From Shewanella sp. OPT22 (GTDB taxonomy: Bacteria > Pseudomonadota > Gammaproteobacteria > Enterobacterales > Shewanellaceae), in assembly GCF_004168585.1 (NCBI RefSeq), contig NZ_PGVH01000017.1:29293-93292 (forward strand): a stretch of 64,000 bases of DNA, in the 5' to 3' direction. Below the pieces are notes generated by a model. The model searched no databases. It saw only the letters and a list, made by a program, of their open reading frames with translations, and had not been told where the DNA came from. Below, one piece after another: positions 43,554 to 56,144 of this stretch; within the stretch, counting starts at the first letter, position 1, and each line of letters begins with the position of its first letter. The translations under genes were made by a program, and so were the position numbers.

Positions 43554-45383
43554 TTAGAGTTCTTTCAATACGGGATAGATCAAATACTGTTTGTCATAGT
43601 ATGGACTGCGCTCGTAAAACCAACGTAAGCGGGCTTTCGAGTCATTAGCAAAATCTTTATCTTTTAGAGCGTTATCAAACTCAGCTTGCAGTTTAGGATC
43701 GGCGGCCAGCATTTTTTGCGCTAACGGCTCAACAGCATAATCCTCAATATACTCAGTTCGAGTAAAAATAGGGTTAAAGAACCCCCATTGGAACAAGGAA
43801 TCACTGTGTTGCGGCTCTAACAGCAAAATCGCTAAATTGCCCAATGGTTGCTCGGTATCAATTTTCACTGTCCCAGCAGGTAAAGTGACTTGCTGTTGAG
43901 TAGAGGTTGGTGTTGCGGTGACTTGTAAGTGACCTTCATACGAGCTATCGGCAAATTTAGGTTTATCAAACGTGTATTGCTGCAATGTTTTGGTTGTTGG
44001 CTGTTCTAGGCGAGTCATACGAATGCCATGAATTGATAAGCGCTCAATCACCTGCTGCCATTGGGGTGGAAGATAATAAGCGCTTGGACGATTGATGGTC
44101 ACATCTGCTTGAGTTCGGCCAATAACAGGTAAGTTTGGATAGAGTTTAGGTACTCCCGACCAACGCACCACTTCTGTACCACTGATGTCACTATATTCTT
44201 TTGAATATTCGATGCCTTTAAAATCCCAGCCTTTTGTCTGTTGTTCTGACTTCCAATTGAGTGTGACTCGTTGCGGGTAAGCAAATTTATCTTTAGATAT
44301 TGCGGCTTTCAGCTTTGTGCCATTGCTCGCTAAGGTTTTTAGTGTTTGCTCAAGCATGATATAAGTGCCGAGTACACGTTGCTTATAAGGTTTTAGGCTA
44401 TGATTCTCAATTAAAATGGTTGGTAAATGTCTCGCATCACCATAGCCGTTTGAATAACGTGGAGAAGCATGCCATAACGCCATCCCCTTGCTGATGTCCA
44501 TTTTGTCCATCGCAAACACGAGTGAACCAGGAATATGACCTTGTTCGGATAAGGCCGCATCAATTTGTGGCTTGTAGGTATTTTCTAGCCAATCAAAGCT
44601 GGCAGGACTTAAACCGACCGATAAGTTGTAGCCATAAGTCACGTCATATTGATAATCAATGCCATCAGTAACATGAACATCGATATAAAGGTCGGGCTGC
44701 CAAGTGTTGATCGCCTTGAGCATATGCTGCATTTCAGAGGTATCGGCTTTGGCATAATCTCGATTTAAATTAAGGTTATTGGCATTAGTACGCCAGCCCA
44801 TGGAGATCGGGCCACGTTGGTTCACTCGATTATGCTTATCAGCACGTTCATGGCCGTCAACATTGAAAATAGGCACAAAGAGCAAATTAGCGTTTTTTAA
44901 TAGCTCTGCTTTCTCACCATGCACGATGTCTCTCAGCAGCATCATACCGGCGTCTTTGCCATCGATTTCACCAGCGTGAATGCCTGCTTGAACCAATACG
45001 GTTGGTTTACTATTTTTTTTGAGTGTTTCAGGGCTACTTACACCCGATTGAGTGGCGATTACCATCCAAATGTCACGACCTTGCGGGCTTTTGCCTAAAC
45101 TGACTTTCTTGAGTTTGTCACTGCTCTCAACGAGCCGATCAAGCCATTCGAAAGTGCGTTGATAACTTGGGCTGTCGATATAACCTGATAATTCGAAGTC
45201 AGTGACCCATGGGTTATCAGTTGACCGTAATAAGGCTTCGCTTTTGCCGTGCCATGTGACTTGTGGTGGCAGAAAAGGGTCGTTAACGTAGGTTTCTTGA
45301 ATGGTGGGAGTACTATGGTCAGCAGCGTAAACAAAACCACTGAGTGAAGACAATAAGAATGAAGCAGTGAGAGCGGTGCGCAT
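43554..45383 (-). CDS. Exported M14 zinc carboxypeptidase
   Basis: 609 residues with a signal peptide (MRTALTASFLLSSLSGFVYA, cut near 20). The zinc site is seen in QAGIHAGEIDGKD (HxGE) and IDVHVTDGIDYQYD (third ligand His). The long C-terminal part has no recognised domain and may be beta-rich. Related proteins are listed as M14 metallopeptidases of marine gammaproteobacteria, acting on peptides outside the cytoplasm. The ATG at 45383 is used; the longer frame begins with TTG. Confidence 0.9.
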   Translation of the reverse strand: MRTALTASFLLSSLSGFVYAADHSTPTIQETYVNDPFLPPQVTWHGKSEALLRSTDNPWVTDFELSGYIDSPSYQRTFEWLDRLVESSDKLKKVSLGKSPQGRDIWMVIATQSGVSSPETLKKNSKPTVLVQAGIHAGEIDGKDAGMMLLRDIVHGEKAELLKNANLLFVPIFNVDGHERADKHNRVNQRGPISMGWRTNANNLNLNRDYAKADTSEMQHMLKAINTWQPDLYIDVHVTDGIDYQYDVTYGYNLSVGLSPASFDWLENTYKPQIDAALSEQGHIPGSLVFAMDKMDISKGMALWHASPRYSNGYGDARHLPTILIENHSLKPYKQRVLGTYIMLEQTLKTLASNGTKLKAAISKDKFAYPQRVTLNWKSEQQTKGWDFKGIEYSKEYSDISGTEVVRWSGVPKLYPNLPVIGRTQADVTINRPSAYYLPPQWQQVIERLSIHGIRMTRLEQPTTKTLQQYTFDKPKFADSSYEGHLQVTATPTSTQQQVTLPAGTVKIDTEQPLGNLAILLLEPQHSDSLFQWGFFNPIFTRTEYIEDYAVEPLAQKMLAADPKLQAEFDNALKDKDFANDSKARLRWFYERSPYYDKQYLIYPVLKEL

Positions 45384-45494
45384 GGTAGCAATCCGTAGCA
45401 ATAAAAATAATTATTGAGTATCTTTGCCGATACGCTAACTGAGTGCAACCGCTTAACTTAAAACAGTTTGTTTAGGTTATGATTGCCTGCCGTC

Positions 45495-46649
45495 TTAATA
45501 CTTTTTTGAAAGCCGTATTAATGTGTTATCACAGACCTGTTGCTCTGCTGCAACTCGCTTCACGCTGTGAAAGTAGTCATCAAAGTCAGACTCTGATGGC
45601 AAGATTATGTTGAGCTTGTTCATTTTATTGAGTAACGCATTTCTGCCCGAAAGCTTTCCCATAACTAGTTGGTGCTCTGCCCACCCGACCGACTGCGGAG
45701 ATATAATTTCATAGGTTTGTGAATGTTTGAGCATACCGTCTTGATGAATGCCTGATTCGTGCCGAAATGCATTCTTACCCACAATCGCTTTGTTGAGTTG
45801 TGGCTGCGTGTTAGCAGCTGCCGCAACGGCTTTGGAGCATGATACAAGATGCTCTGTTTTTATATTGGTAGCGTAAGGGAATTGTCTTGAATGCGTTTTT
45901 ATTGCCATGACGATTTCTTCTAATGCAGCGTTGCCTGCACGCTCTCCAAGTCCATTCATCGTACACTCAACTTGTCTTGCGCCAGATTGGATCCCAGCCA
46001 ATGAATTGGCCGTAGCGAGCCCGAGGTCGTTGTGACAATGCACAGAAAACGTGGCTTTGTCTGCATTGGGTATACTATCAATCAGTCCTCTGACTAAAAT
46101 GCCGAACTCTTGCGGTAAAGCGTAGCCAACAGTGTCAGGTATATTAATGATAGAGGCGCCTGCGTCGATGGCTTTTTCAATGATTTTACAGAGAAACTGA
46201 AAGTCAGAACGACTGGCATCTTCACAGCTGAATTGAACTTCATCACACAGGTTTCTGGCGTGTTTAACCGCAGATACGGCTTGGTCGATAACCGCTTGTG
46301 GTTCGAGCTTTAATTTGTGTTGCATATGGATATCAGAGGTTGCAATAAAAGTATGAATTCGAGTGTGCTCAGCCAATCTAATTGCTTGTGCTGCGATATC
46401 GATATCTTGCCTCAACGCACGAGCTAAGCAGCAAATGCCAGTGTCTTTCAGCTGTATTGCCATTAATTCAATTGCGCTAAATTCTTCAGCAGAACTGGCG
46501 GCGAAACCCGCTTCTATGACATCAATGCCTAAGGTTTGTAGAGCAATCGCAAGCTCTAATTTTTGGTTGGGAGAGAAAGTGACATCAGGCATTTGTTCGC
46601 CATCTCTCAAGGTGGTATCAAAAATGGTAATTGCTTCAGCACACTTCAT
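45495..46649 (-). CDS. LeuA/NifV-like acyl-transferring synthase, short form
   Basis: 384 residues of the alpha-isopropylmalate/homocitrate synthase TIM-barrel family. FDTTLRDGEQMPD holds the first metal and catalytic residues, HCHNDLGLATANS the second metal pair, and GLGERAGNAALEE and ESGIHQDGM follow. It lacks the C-terminal leucine-feedback domain of normal LeuA (usually above 500 residues) and no leuBCD or nif genes adjoin it. The reaction is an acetyl-CoA condensation with a 2-oxoacid, but the substrate cannot be assigned. Confidence 0.82.
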   Translation of the reverse strand: MKCAEAITIFDTTLRDGEQMPDVTFSPNQKLELAIALQTLGIDVIEAGFAASSAEEFSAIELMAIQLKDTGICCLARALRQDIDIAAQAIRLAEHTRIHTFIATSDIHMQHKLKLEPQAVIDQAVSAVKHARNLCDEVQFSCEDASRSDFQFLCKIIEKAIDAGASIINIPDTVGYALPQEFGILVRGLIDSIPNADKATFSVHCHNDLGLATANSLAGIQSGARQVECTMNGLGERAGNAALEEIVMAIKTHSRQFPYATNIKTEHLVSCSKAVAAAANTQPQLNKAIVGKNAFRHESGIHQDGMLKHSQTYEIISPQSVGWAEHQLVMGKLSGRNALLNKMNKLNIILPSESDFDDYFHSVKRVAAEQQVCDNTLIRLSKKY

Positions 46650-46740
46650 AGCGAATCCCTGCTATTGAGCCTGCTATAACTATAGTTGCTTTAAAAAAAT
46701 CTTGATAAAATAAGTACTGGTTTCATTATTTCAATGGTTT

Positions 46741-47334
46741 ATGTCACGTCATCTTTGTTCAAAATGTCAGTTTCCTGCGTCACACTGCTTGTGCGGGCAT
46801 GCAGAAAAGGTGGATTGTGAAACTCACCTTATTATTTTGCAGCACCCATCAGAAGTGAAGCACGCTAAAAATTCAGTGAGATTATTGCCTCTGAGTTTAC
46901 CTAACATACAAATTGTAGTGGGGGAATCAGAAGCGGATTTTGTTGAATTAAGAGCTTGGTTGACCACTCAGAAGAAACCCATTTACTTGCTTTATCCATC
47001 GGATAGCAGCCGTGATATCAGTGAAACTCAAGCAACGGAAAATGCCATTTTAATCGTGCTCGATGGCACATGGCGGAAAGCGCATAAGATGCTGATGCTA
47101 AATCCTTGGCTATTAGCGTTTACGCATTTGAGTATTACGCCAGACAGGCCATCAAATTACAAAATCCGTAAAGCCAGTCGTAGCGACAGTTTATCGAGCC
47201 TTGAAGCCGCCGCATTTGGCATTAAGACATTGGAACCCATGGTGAATATTTCTCCACTTTTGAATTTGTTTGATGCTATGATAGCCCAGCAATTGGCGGC
47301 TATGCCTGCTGATGTACGAAAACGATATAGCTAA
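46741..47334 (+). CDS. DTW-domain tRNA aminocarboxypropyltransferase (TapT/YfiP type)
   Basis: 197 residues. Zinc-binding cysteines at the start (CSKCQFPASHCLC), then ILQHPSEVKHAKNS and the DTW motif LDGTWRKAHKM. SSLEAAAFGI completes the family pattern. The family makes acp3U in tRNA with SAM as donor; E. coli TapT acts at U47. Divergent from the LeuA-like gene. Confidence 0.92.
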   Translation: MSRHLCSKCQFPASHCLCGHAEKVDCETHLIILQHPSEVKHAKNSVRLLPLSLPNIQIVVGESEADFVELRAWLTTQKKPIYLLYPSDSSRDISETQATENAILIVLDGTWRKAHKMLMLNPWLLAFTHLSITPDRPSNYKIRKASRSDSLSSLEAAAFGIKTLEPMVNISPLLNLFDAMIAQQLAAMPADVRKRYS

Positions 47335-47369
47335 ATCAATGCGTTATAGATAGCAAATGGAACCATGTT

Positions 47370-47741
47370 ATGCCTAAGACAAAGGAACTGTCGCTCGTTA
47401 TACTTTCAATGATGCTGATCAGCATGTTTACATTCCCTGCTCAGGCTTCAGAAAAAAAGCGCCTTAAATGGACACCTAAAGTTGCAGAAAAGCCTCAACA
47501 AAAGCCGACGGAATATAGTGCAGAACAACAGCTGCAACTAAAAAAAGCTCAGCAAGCAAATTCAGAGATTCAAAAACGTGAGTTGAAAGTACAGCAAAAC
47601 CAACAACGACCTGACTGGGAAAGTGAGCAAATAAAACGTTCTCAAAAACAGTTTGTGGATCAAAAAAAGCGTGTGTCAAAACAGTTACAAGATGCCAAAC
47701 AAGCGGCCAAGAAAGAGAAGAAAATAGATAAATATGACTGA
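47370..47741 (+). CDS. Small exported, highly charged protein
   Basis: 123 residues with a signal peptide (hydrophobic 8-24, cut near PAQA-SE). The mature part is Lys/Gln/Glu-rich, almost entirely helical and coiled-coil prone (AEQQLQLKKAQQANSEIQKR). No catalytic motif. Its stop overlaps the methyltransferase start by 8 bases. Function unknown. Confidence 0.72.
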   Translation: MPKTKELSLVILSMMLISMFTFPAQASEKKRLKWTPKVAEKPQQKPTEYSAEQQLQLKKAQQANSEIQKRELKVQQNQQRPDWESEQIKRSQKQFVDQKKRVSKQLQDAKQAAKKEKKIDKYD

Positions 47742-48387
47742 GCAATGCTGTGTATTGTGTGAGCATCCAGACCTAACCTTTTACCACCAAGATAGAAAAC
47801 GAGAGTATTGGCAATGCCAACATTGCCAACTCGTACAAGTACCACCTCAATTTCATATTACTACGGAACAAGAAAAAGCCGAGTATGATAAGCACGATAA
47901 TCAAGATGATGACTCAGGTTATCGACACTTTTTATCTCGCTGTTTAAACCCTATTTTAGAAAGAGTCGATTCTAGTCAATTGGGCTTAGACTTTGGTTGT
48001 GGCGAAGGTCGAGTGCTTAGCAAAATGGCGCAAGAAGCCGGTGTTTCTGTCAACAATTACGATCTGTATTATGCTGACGATCAGTCTGTATTAGCACAAC
48101 AATACGACTTTATAACGGCAACTGAAGTGATAGAGCATATCTACGATGCCAAAGGTACATTTGAACTCTTTGATCGCTTATTAACAGCAAATGGCCAATT
48201 AGCATTGATGACCAAAAGAGTGATTGATAAAGAGGCTTTTAGTCGTTGGCATTATAAGAATGATCCTACTCATATCTGTTTTTATTCTGTTGCTACCTTC
48301 GAATGGTTGGCCGATTCATTCAATTGGGAGTTTAAATGTATTGAAAAGGATGTTGTGCTTTTTTTGAAATATAACCTCCCAGAATAA
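47734..48387 (+). CDS. Class I SAM methyltransferase with N-terminal zinc motif
   Basis: 217 residues. An N-terminal zinc-ribbon-like set of cysteines (CCVLCEHPD and CQHCQLV) precedes a methyltransferase domain with LGLDFGCGEGRVLSKM as motif I and TEVIEHIYD as motif IV. This domain pair occurs in small-molecule and polysaccharide-related methyltransferases. The substrate is unknown. Confidence 0.85.
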   Translation: MTEQCCVLCEHPDLTFYHQDRKREYWQCQHCQLVQVPPQFHITTEQEKAEYDKHDNQDDDSGYRHFLSRCLNPILERVDSSQLGLDFGCGEGRVLSKMAQEAGVSVNNYDLYYADDQSVLAQQYDFITATEVIEHIYDAKGTFELFDRLLTANGQLALMTKRVIDKEAFSRWHYKNDPTHICFYSVATFEWLADSFNWEFKCIEKDVVLFLKYNLPE

Positions 48388-48571
48388 AGAAGATTAAATA
48401 ATGAGTTAATGATGGTTTCATGAACAATTTGCTATAAGGTAAATTCTATGAAACTAAGTGCAAACATCTAATGATGTTGTGATATTCAGCAAAGGTTAAT
48501 AATCAAGCTGCTAGATTTACTGACTTCGAGCCCAAATTATGTTGATTATATCAGCACGTTGAGGAAAGAAG

Positions 48572-49888
48572 ATGGTAAGTAGATCTAATTCAGCACTTGA
48601 TGCCTATTGGCTGCCCTATTCAGCAAATCGGCAATTTAAGTCAGATCCCAGAATGATACACAGCGCAGAAGGGGTCTACTTAATCGACAGTAATGGCAGA
48701 AAAATCGTCGATGGATTATCAGGGCTGTGGACGTGTGGCCTTGGGCATCGGCAGCCGGATATTATGTCTGCCGTAAAGCAACAACTCAATGAACTGGATT
48801 ATGCTCCGACATTTCAGTTTTCTCACCCTAAAGCTCATGAGCTTGCAGAACAAATTACTCGCCTGACACCGGATCCGTTAAATCATGTGTTTTATACCAA
48901 CTCTGGATCAGAGTCTGCTGATACAGCAACAAAAATTGCTCGAGGCTATTGGCGAGAAAAAGGGCTTGCATCAAAGACAAAAATCATTGGCAGAATGAAA
49001 GGCTATCATGGCTCTAGCTGGGGCGGGATCAGCTTTGGTGGAATCGGCGGGAATCGAAAAATTTGGGGGCAGGCTATCGATGCTGACCACCTACCGCATA
49101 CGTTACTGGATGAAAACCGATTCACAAAGGGGATGCCAGCAACTGGCGCATACTTAGCGGACGAATTACTTGAACTTATTGCGCTGCATGATGCGTCAAA
49201 TATTGCGGCGGTGATTGTTGAACCGTTTTCTGGTTCAGCGGGCGTTATCATTCCTCCCGTTGGTTATTTGCAACGACTTCGAGAAATCTGCGATCAGCAT
49301 AATATTTTGTTAATTTTTGATGAAGTCATTACAGGTTTTGGTCGCACTGGATCGATGTTCGGTGCCCAAGAGTTTGGTGTCACACCCGATATCATGAACC
49401 TCGCGAAACAATTGACCAATGGTGTTATTCCAATGGGCGCTGTTGTCTGCAGTAGTGACATTTATCAAACGTTTATGCAAACCGATAAACCGCTTCATGA
49501 CGTCGAATTACCACACGGTTATACCTATTCAGGTCACCCTGTTGCGTGTGCAGCAGCCAGTGCTTGTTTGACGGTTTTAGAAAAGCAAAAAATCCCACAA
49601 AGAGTTAAATCAATGGCAGGGTACTTTGAGCAAGCGGTTCACAGCCTTCGTGGCTCCAATGCTATTACTGATATCAGAAATTATGGTTTAGCTGCGGGCT
49701 TTACTATTGAATCCCAAAAAGATTCAGTGACCCAAAGACCTTATGAGATTGCGATGTCTATGTGGCGTAAAGGCTTTTACGTGCGATGGGGCGGCGACAC
49801 CATTCAATTTGCGCCCCCTTTTATCATTGAACAACTACAAATTGATGATGTGATAAATGCGTTATCAGATGTGCTTGCCAAGCTTTAA
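48572..49888 (+). CDS. Omega-amino acid:pyruvate aminotransferase (class III)
   Basis: 438 residues, PLP-dependent. VDGLSGLWTCGLGH, NSGSESADTATKIARGYW, FDEVITGFGRTGSMFG and NLAKQLTNGVIPMGAV with the PLP lysine match beta-alanine/omega-amino acid transaminases. The gene opens a cluster with a semialdehyde dehydrogenase, ureidopropionase-like hydrolase and dihydropyrimidinase, so the natural amino donor is probably beta-alanine or 3-aminoisobutyrate, giving malonate or methylmalonate semialdehyde. AGGAAAGAAG precedes the ATG. Confidence 0.92.
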   Translation: MVSRSNSALDAYWLPYSANRQFKSDPRMIHSAEGVYLIDSNGRKIVDGLSGLWTCGLGHRQPDIMSAVKQQLNELDYAPTFQFSHPKAHELAEQITRLTPDPLNHVFYTNSGSESADTATKIARGYWREKGLASKTKIIGRMKGYHGSSWGGISFGGIGGNRKIWGQAIDADHLPHTLLDENRFTKGMPATGAYLADELLELIALHDASNIAAVIVEPFSGSAGVIIPPVGYLQRLREICDQHNILLIFDEVITGFGRTGSMFGAQEFGVTPDIMNLAKQLTNGVIPMGAVVCSSDIYQTFMQTDKPLHDVELPHGYTYSGHPVACAAASACLTVLEKQKIPQRVKSMAGYFEQAVHSLRGSNAITDIRNYGLAAGFTIESQKDSVTQRPYEIAMSMWRKGFYVRWGGDTIQFAPPFIIEQLQIDDVINALSDVLAKL

Positions 49889-49985
49889 TTAACATAATGA
49901 GTGAGTCATGTGCCACTCATTTTTTGATTCTTTTCTCAGTAAAAAAGCAACATAAACACCTTATTGAGTCATGAAAGGAGTATGA

Positions 49986-51485
49986 ATGAAGTACCTTTCT
50001 CATTTGATTAATGGCGAACCATTTTCTGAAAATCAAAGTACACTCCCAGTCATTAACCCTGCAACTGCAATGCAAACCGCTGAAGTTGAGCGTGCGTCTA
50101 AATTGATTGTGGAAGAAGTGGTTTATGCTGCCACGATGGCGTTTAAAAGCTGGAGGCGGACACCTATAAGCCAGAGGGCAAAGATTTTATTTCGATTTAA
50201 ATCATTACTTGAGCAGCATGCCAATGAAATCTGTAATTTACTGACAGAAGAGCATGGCAAAGTATTAGATGATGCCAGAGGCGAATTAAACCGAGGGATT
50301 GAGAACGTCGAATTTGCTTGTGGCATCGCACAGCTGTTAAAGGGCGAACACCTGCCTAATATCAGCAGCCAGCATGATGCTTGGAGTGAGTTTCAACCTT
50401 TAGGGGTCGTTCTAGGTGTGACGCCATTTAATTTCCCTGCAATGGTGCCATTATGGATGTGGCCTGTAGCTGTCATGTGCGGCAACACTTTTATCCTAAA
50501 GCCTTCAGAACAAGCGCCCAGTGCCCCCTATTTTATTTGCAAACTTGCGCAGATGGCGGGTTTTCCCCCTGGGGTGCTCAATGTCATCAACGGTAATGCT
50601 GAAACCGTTGAAGCCTTACTGCAAGATAAAAGAATCAAAGCACTCAGTTTTGTTGGGTCAACACCTGTTGCAAGGGAACTCTATCATCAAGCAGCATTAG
50701 CGGATATGCGCTGCCAAGCTCTCGGTGGTGCCAAAAACCATGCGGTGGTCATGCCAGATGCAGATATTGATCTTGTTGCTCAATCATTGATGGGAGCAGC
50801 GTTTGGATCTTGTGGTGAGCGATGTATGGCGATATCTGTCGCTGTGGTTGTGGGGGATGACATCGCAGAATCGTTAACGGCTACGCTAACTCCTCTGATT
50901 GAAAACCTTAAAGTTGGTTCCGGTTTTGACAGAGAAAATAATATGGGGCCATTGATCTCTGCGAGGCATAAAGCGAGGGTTCTGGATTTAATTGGAAAGG
51001 GGGTAGAGCAAGGCGCAGCGCTCGTTGTTGATGGACGGCAGTTCCACTTGAGTGGTTCAAGTGCTGAGTTTGAGCAAGGCTATTTTCTCGGTGGCAGCTT
51101 GTTTGATCATGTCACCCCTGAAATGGACATTTATCAACAGGAAATTTTTGGACCCGTACTGTGTATTGTTCGAGTGCCATTACTTGCTGATGCGATAAGG
51201 CTTATCAATAACCACCACTACGGCAATGGTACCTGCATTTTTACTCAGAATGGATATGCCGCCCGGGAATTCAGCCAAGCGATTGAAGTCGGCATGGTTG
51301 GCATTAATGTGCCGTTGCCAGTACCGATGGCCAGTCATAGCTTTGGTGGCTGGAAGCAATCAATTTTTGGAGACTTAAATACATACGGGCCAGACGCAAT
51401 TCGATTCTATACTCAAAGGAAAACTATCACGGCTCGTTGGCTGGCAAACCTAGAGCAACAAGCAGAATTTTCTTTTCCAAGTTAA
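49986..51485 (+). CDS. mmsA: (Methyl)malonate-semialdehyde dehydrogenase, CoA-acylating
   Basis: 499 residues of the aldehyde dehydrogenase superfamily. LGVTPFNFPAMVPLWMWPVA, FVGSTPVARELY and the catalytic Cys in FGSCGERCMAIS are typical of MmsA, which makes acetyl-CoA or propionyl-CoA from malonate or methylmalonate semialdehyde. It follows the aminotransferase that supplies the semialdehyde. AAGGAG sits 5 bases before the ATG. Confidence 0.93.
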   Translation: MKYLSHLINGEPFSENQSTLPVINPATAMQTAEVERASKLIVEEVVYAATMAFKSWRRTPISQRAKILFRFKSLLEQHANEICNLLTEEHGKVLDDARGELNRGIENVEFACGIAQLLKGEHLPNISSQHDAWSEFQPLGVVLGVTPFNFPAMVPLWMWPVAVMCGNTFILKPSEQAPSAPYFICKLAQMAGFPPGVLNVINGNAETVEALLQDKRIKALSFVGSTPVARELYHQAALADMRCQALGGAKNHAVVMPDADIDLVAQSLMGAAFGSCGERCMAISVAVVVGDDIAESLTATLTPLIENLKVGSGFDRENNMGPLISARHKARVLDLIGKGVEQGAALVVDGRQFHLSGSSAEFEQGYFLGGSLFDHVTPEMDIYQQEIFGPVLCIVRVPLLADAIRLINNHHYGNGTCIFTQNGYAAREFSQAIEVGMVGINVPLPVPMASHSFGGWKQSIFGDLNTYGPDAIRFYTQRKTITARWLANLEQQAEFSFPS

Positions 51486-51500
51486 GTTAAGAGGTATGTG

Positions 51501-54181
<2,681 letters not shown>

Positions 54182-54200
54182 CTTAAACCCTTGAGAATAA

Positions 54201-54226
54201 AAACGCCAACACAATGGTTGGCGTTT
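54201..54226. terminator. Bidirectional terminator after the pyrimidine cluster
   Basis: Arms aaacgccaac (54201-54210) and gttggcgttt (54217-54226), loop acaatg, between the convergent stops of hydA and the first barrel gene. T's follow mainly on the minus strand. Confidence 0.75.
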
Positions 54227-54251
54227 AATCATGTCTTGAGGCTTTTCTACT

Positions 54252-55082
54252 TTAAAAACGTCCAATTAAGCTAACGTGGTAACTGAAGCCCTGCTCGCTA
54301 GGCTCTATTACTTTATCAGCACTAAACTCAATTGAAACATTATCTACGATTCGCAAAAAGTAATCAGCACTCACAGCATACGTATCGTCTGAGTTTTCAA
54401 AAGTGCTGTCTGAATAAGAACCGCCTAATGAAAATGATTTTGTGAAGTAATAGTCAGCCTTAATTCCCCAACCTTTACTGTTGGATTTGACTGTGCCTAA
54501 TACCGTTTTTACTTCGCTATCATTGTATGTATAGTCTGCAGTAACGTACACACCCTCACCATAAGCGGTGCGAATGAACGTCTTTAAACCAATATCATAT
54601 TGGTAGCCATCGAGTTGCGCTAGACTGGTATCTTCTTCAGACTTAGAAGCCGCAAAATAGACTTTAGTAAAATCATTGATGTAATAACCAAAGTTGGCAT
54701 TGTAAACGTCAGTGTCACCAAAAAGGCTATAATCAGCACGCTGGTAATCACCACCAATAAACCATTTAGAGTCAAAGACATATTCACCACCAATACCATA
54801 GCTAGAATCGCCATCAGTATTTGAGTAGTTTAGGTCTAATGTTGAAGTCTGAGAAATAAATCGATTGAGCTGATAAGGACTCGTTTTTTGAGAAATATGA
54901 GAACCAAAGTATGTGTATTGTGCTGACCAAGTTGGCTCAACATCAATACTACTTGATGACAGATCCATATAACTTATCGTTAATTCATTTTGAAACTTTT
55001 CATCATTAGCACTGAATGCAGAAGCACTGATCATACTTAAGCTTAATGCAGTAATTGTCGACGTCCATTTCATCATCTTCAT
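54252..55082 (-). CDS. Putative outer-membrane porin, paralogue 1
   Basis: 276 residues with a signal peptide (cut near residue 24, after ASAFS). The mature chain alternates polar and aromatic residues as in beta barrels and ends in GRF, with a C-terminal Phe that the BAM complex recognises. Family marks shared by all four neighbours: SPYQLNRFISQTS in the first quarter and KWFIGGDY in the middle. Resembles the 'putative general bacterial porin' type of Shewanella. The last transcribed gene of the tandem set. Confidence 0.8.
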   Translation of the reverse strand: MKMMKWTSTITALSLSMISASAFSANDEKFQNELTISYMDLSSSSIDVEPTWSAQYTYFGSHISQKTSPYQLNRFISQTSTLDLNYSNTDGDSSYGIGGEYVFDSKWFIGGDYQRADYSLFGDTDVYNANFGYYINDFTKVYFAASKSEEDTSLAQLDGYQYDIGLKTFIRTAYGEGVYVTADYTYNDSEVKTVLGTVKSNSKGWGIKADYYFTKSFSLGGSYSDSTFENSDDTYAVSADYFLRIVDNVSIEFSADKVIEPSEQGFSYHVSLIGRF

Positions 55083-55232
55083 TCTTCCTTTATTTCACAT
55101 AATTATAAAAATCAGGCTAAAGCATAGAAGCTATTTTATGGATGTCTAATTTTTGAAGGAAAAATTAATCTTTGATATGAAAGGGTTTCAAGGTTAGTAA
55201 TAATTAACTTACTAACCTTGTGAGGGATTAAG

Positions 55233-56045
55233 TTAGAACCTACCCGTCAAATTAAGGCCGACACCAAAACCACTGCCTGAGTCAGGCTCTAAGACTTTGC
55301 TTATGGCGGTAATTAAAGAGACGCTGTCTGACATTCGCCAAAAATAACTGGTTTGAAGTCCGTAAGTGTCATCATTGTCGTTATCTCGGGCATAATTCGC
55401 CCCGATAGACCAAGACTTATTAAAGTAATAGTCAGAACTGATTGATAACGAAGTTGAGTCATCATTATACTCACCGTGTTTGAAATCAGCATAAGAAAAA
55501 CTACCACTTAAAAATAAGCCTCTGTCGTTCTCAAATGAAAAGTATTTGCTGGCATTGATTGCGTAACCAGTGGTTTCAGGATCAGATAAAAGTTTATTAA
55601 ATTCAATTCTGTCATATGAAAGGCTAATGCTAGTCCAGTCATCTAGATAATAACCTACAGAAACACCATATCTATCTATCGATGGATTCCGTGGTGCATC
55701 TAAGTCCGATATTAAATAGTTAGCACTAATAAACCATTTAGAGTCAGTAACATATTTGCCATCCAGTCCATAGTTTCGAGAGTCGCCTCCACTCGCAATC
55801 GTAGCACCAAGCTCACTGGTCTGTGCTAACCAGTTATTTAAGGCATAAGGCCCTTTTTCTTGGGAAACAGGTGAAAAGTGATATTGATACGATGCAGACC
55901 AAAAGGTGTCAGAATCGTAATCACTGTTTACAGAATCAGCAGCACTAATCGATACTTGATGTTGAAACGGTTTGTCGTTAGTAGCAAAAGAAGAAAAGCT
56001 CACACACCCTAAAAGTACGGCAAGTGCCGTTTGAGTAAATTTCAT
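55233..56045 (-). CDS. Putative outer-membrane porin, paralogue 2
   Basis: 270 residues, signal peptide (cut near 22, SSFAT), barrel-like strands and C-terminal LTGRF. Carries the family marks GPYALNNWLAQTS and KWFISANY. AAGGATGAATT precedes the ATG. More diverged from the others in its middle section. The hairpin at 56065-56093 upstream should end transcription from paralogue 3, so it probably has its own promoter. Confidence 0.8.
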   Translation of the reverse strand: MKFTQTALAVLLGCVSFSSFATNDKPFQHQVSISAADSVNSDYDSDTFWSASYQYHFSPVSQEKGPYALNNWLAQTSELGATIASGGDSRNYGLDGKYVTDSKWFISANYLISDLDAPRNPSIDRYGVSVGYYLDDWTSISLSYDRIEFNKLLSDPETTGYAINASKYFSFENDRGLFLSGSFSYADFKHGEYNDDSTSLSISSDYYFNKSWSIGANYARDNDNDDTYGLQTSYFWRMSDSVSLITAISKVLEPDSGSGFGVGLNLTGRF

Positions 56046-56064
56046 AATTCATCCTTGTAATTAA

Positions 56065-56093
56065 AAGCCGCCAATACTTAATATTGGCGGCTT
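56065..56093 (-). terminator. Terminator between barrel paralogues 3 and 2
   Basis: Arms aagccgccaata (56065-56076) and tattggcggctt (56082-56093), followed on the minus strand by TTTTAATT. It lies 52 bases after the stop of paralogue 3 and 20 bases before the start of paralogue 2. Confidence 0.8.
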
Positions 56094-56144
56094 ATTAGAG
56101 CACAAGGTCTAATTAAAGTTCATTGGCTTATTTGTAAGCGTTTA

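Noticed and set aside
47476-47845. Minus-strand frames opposite the small charged protein and the methyltransferase
   Set aside because: They are shadows of two genes whose signal peptide, overlap and motifs support the plus-strand reading.
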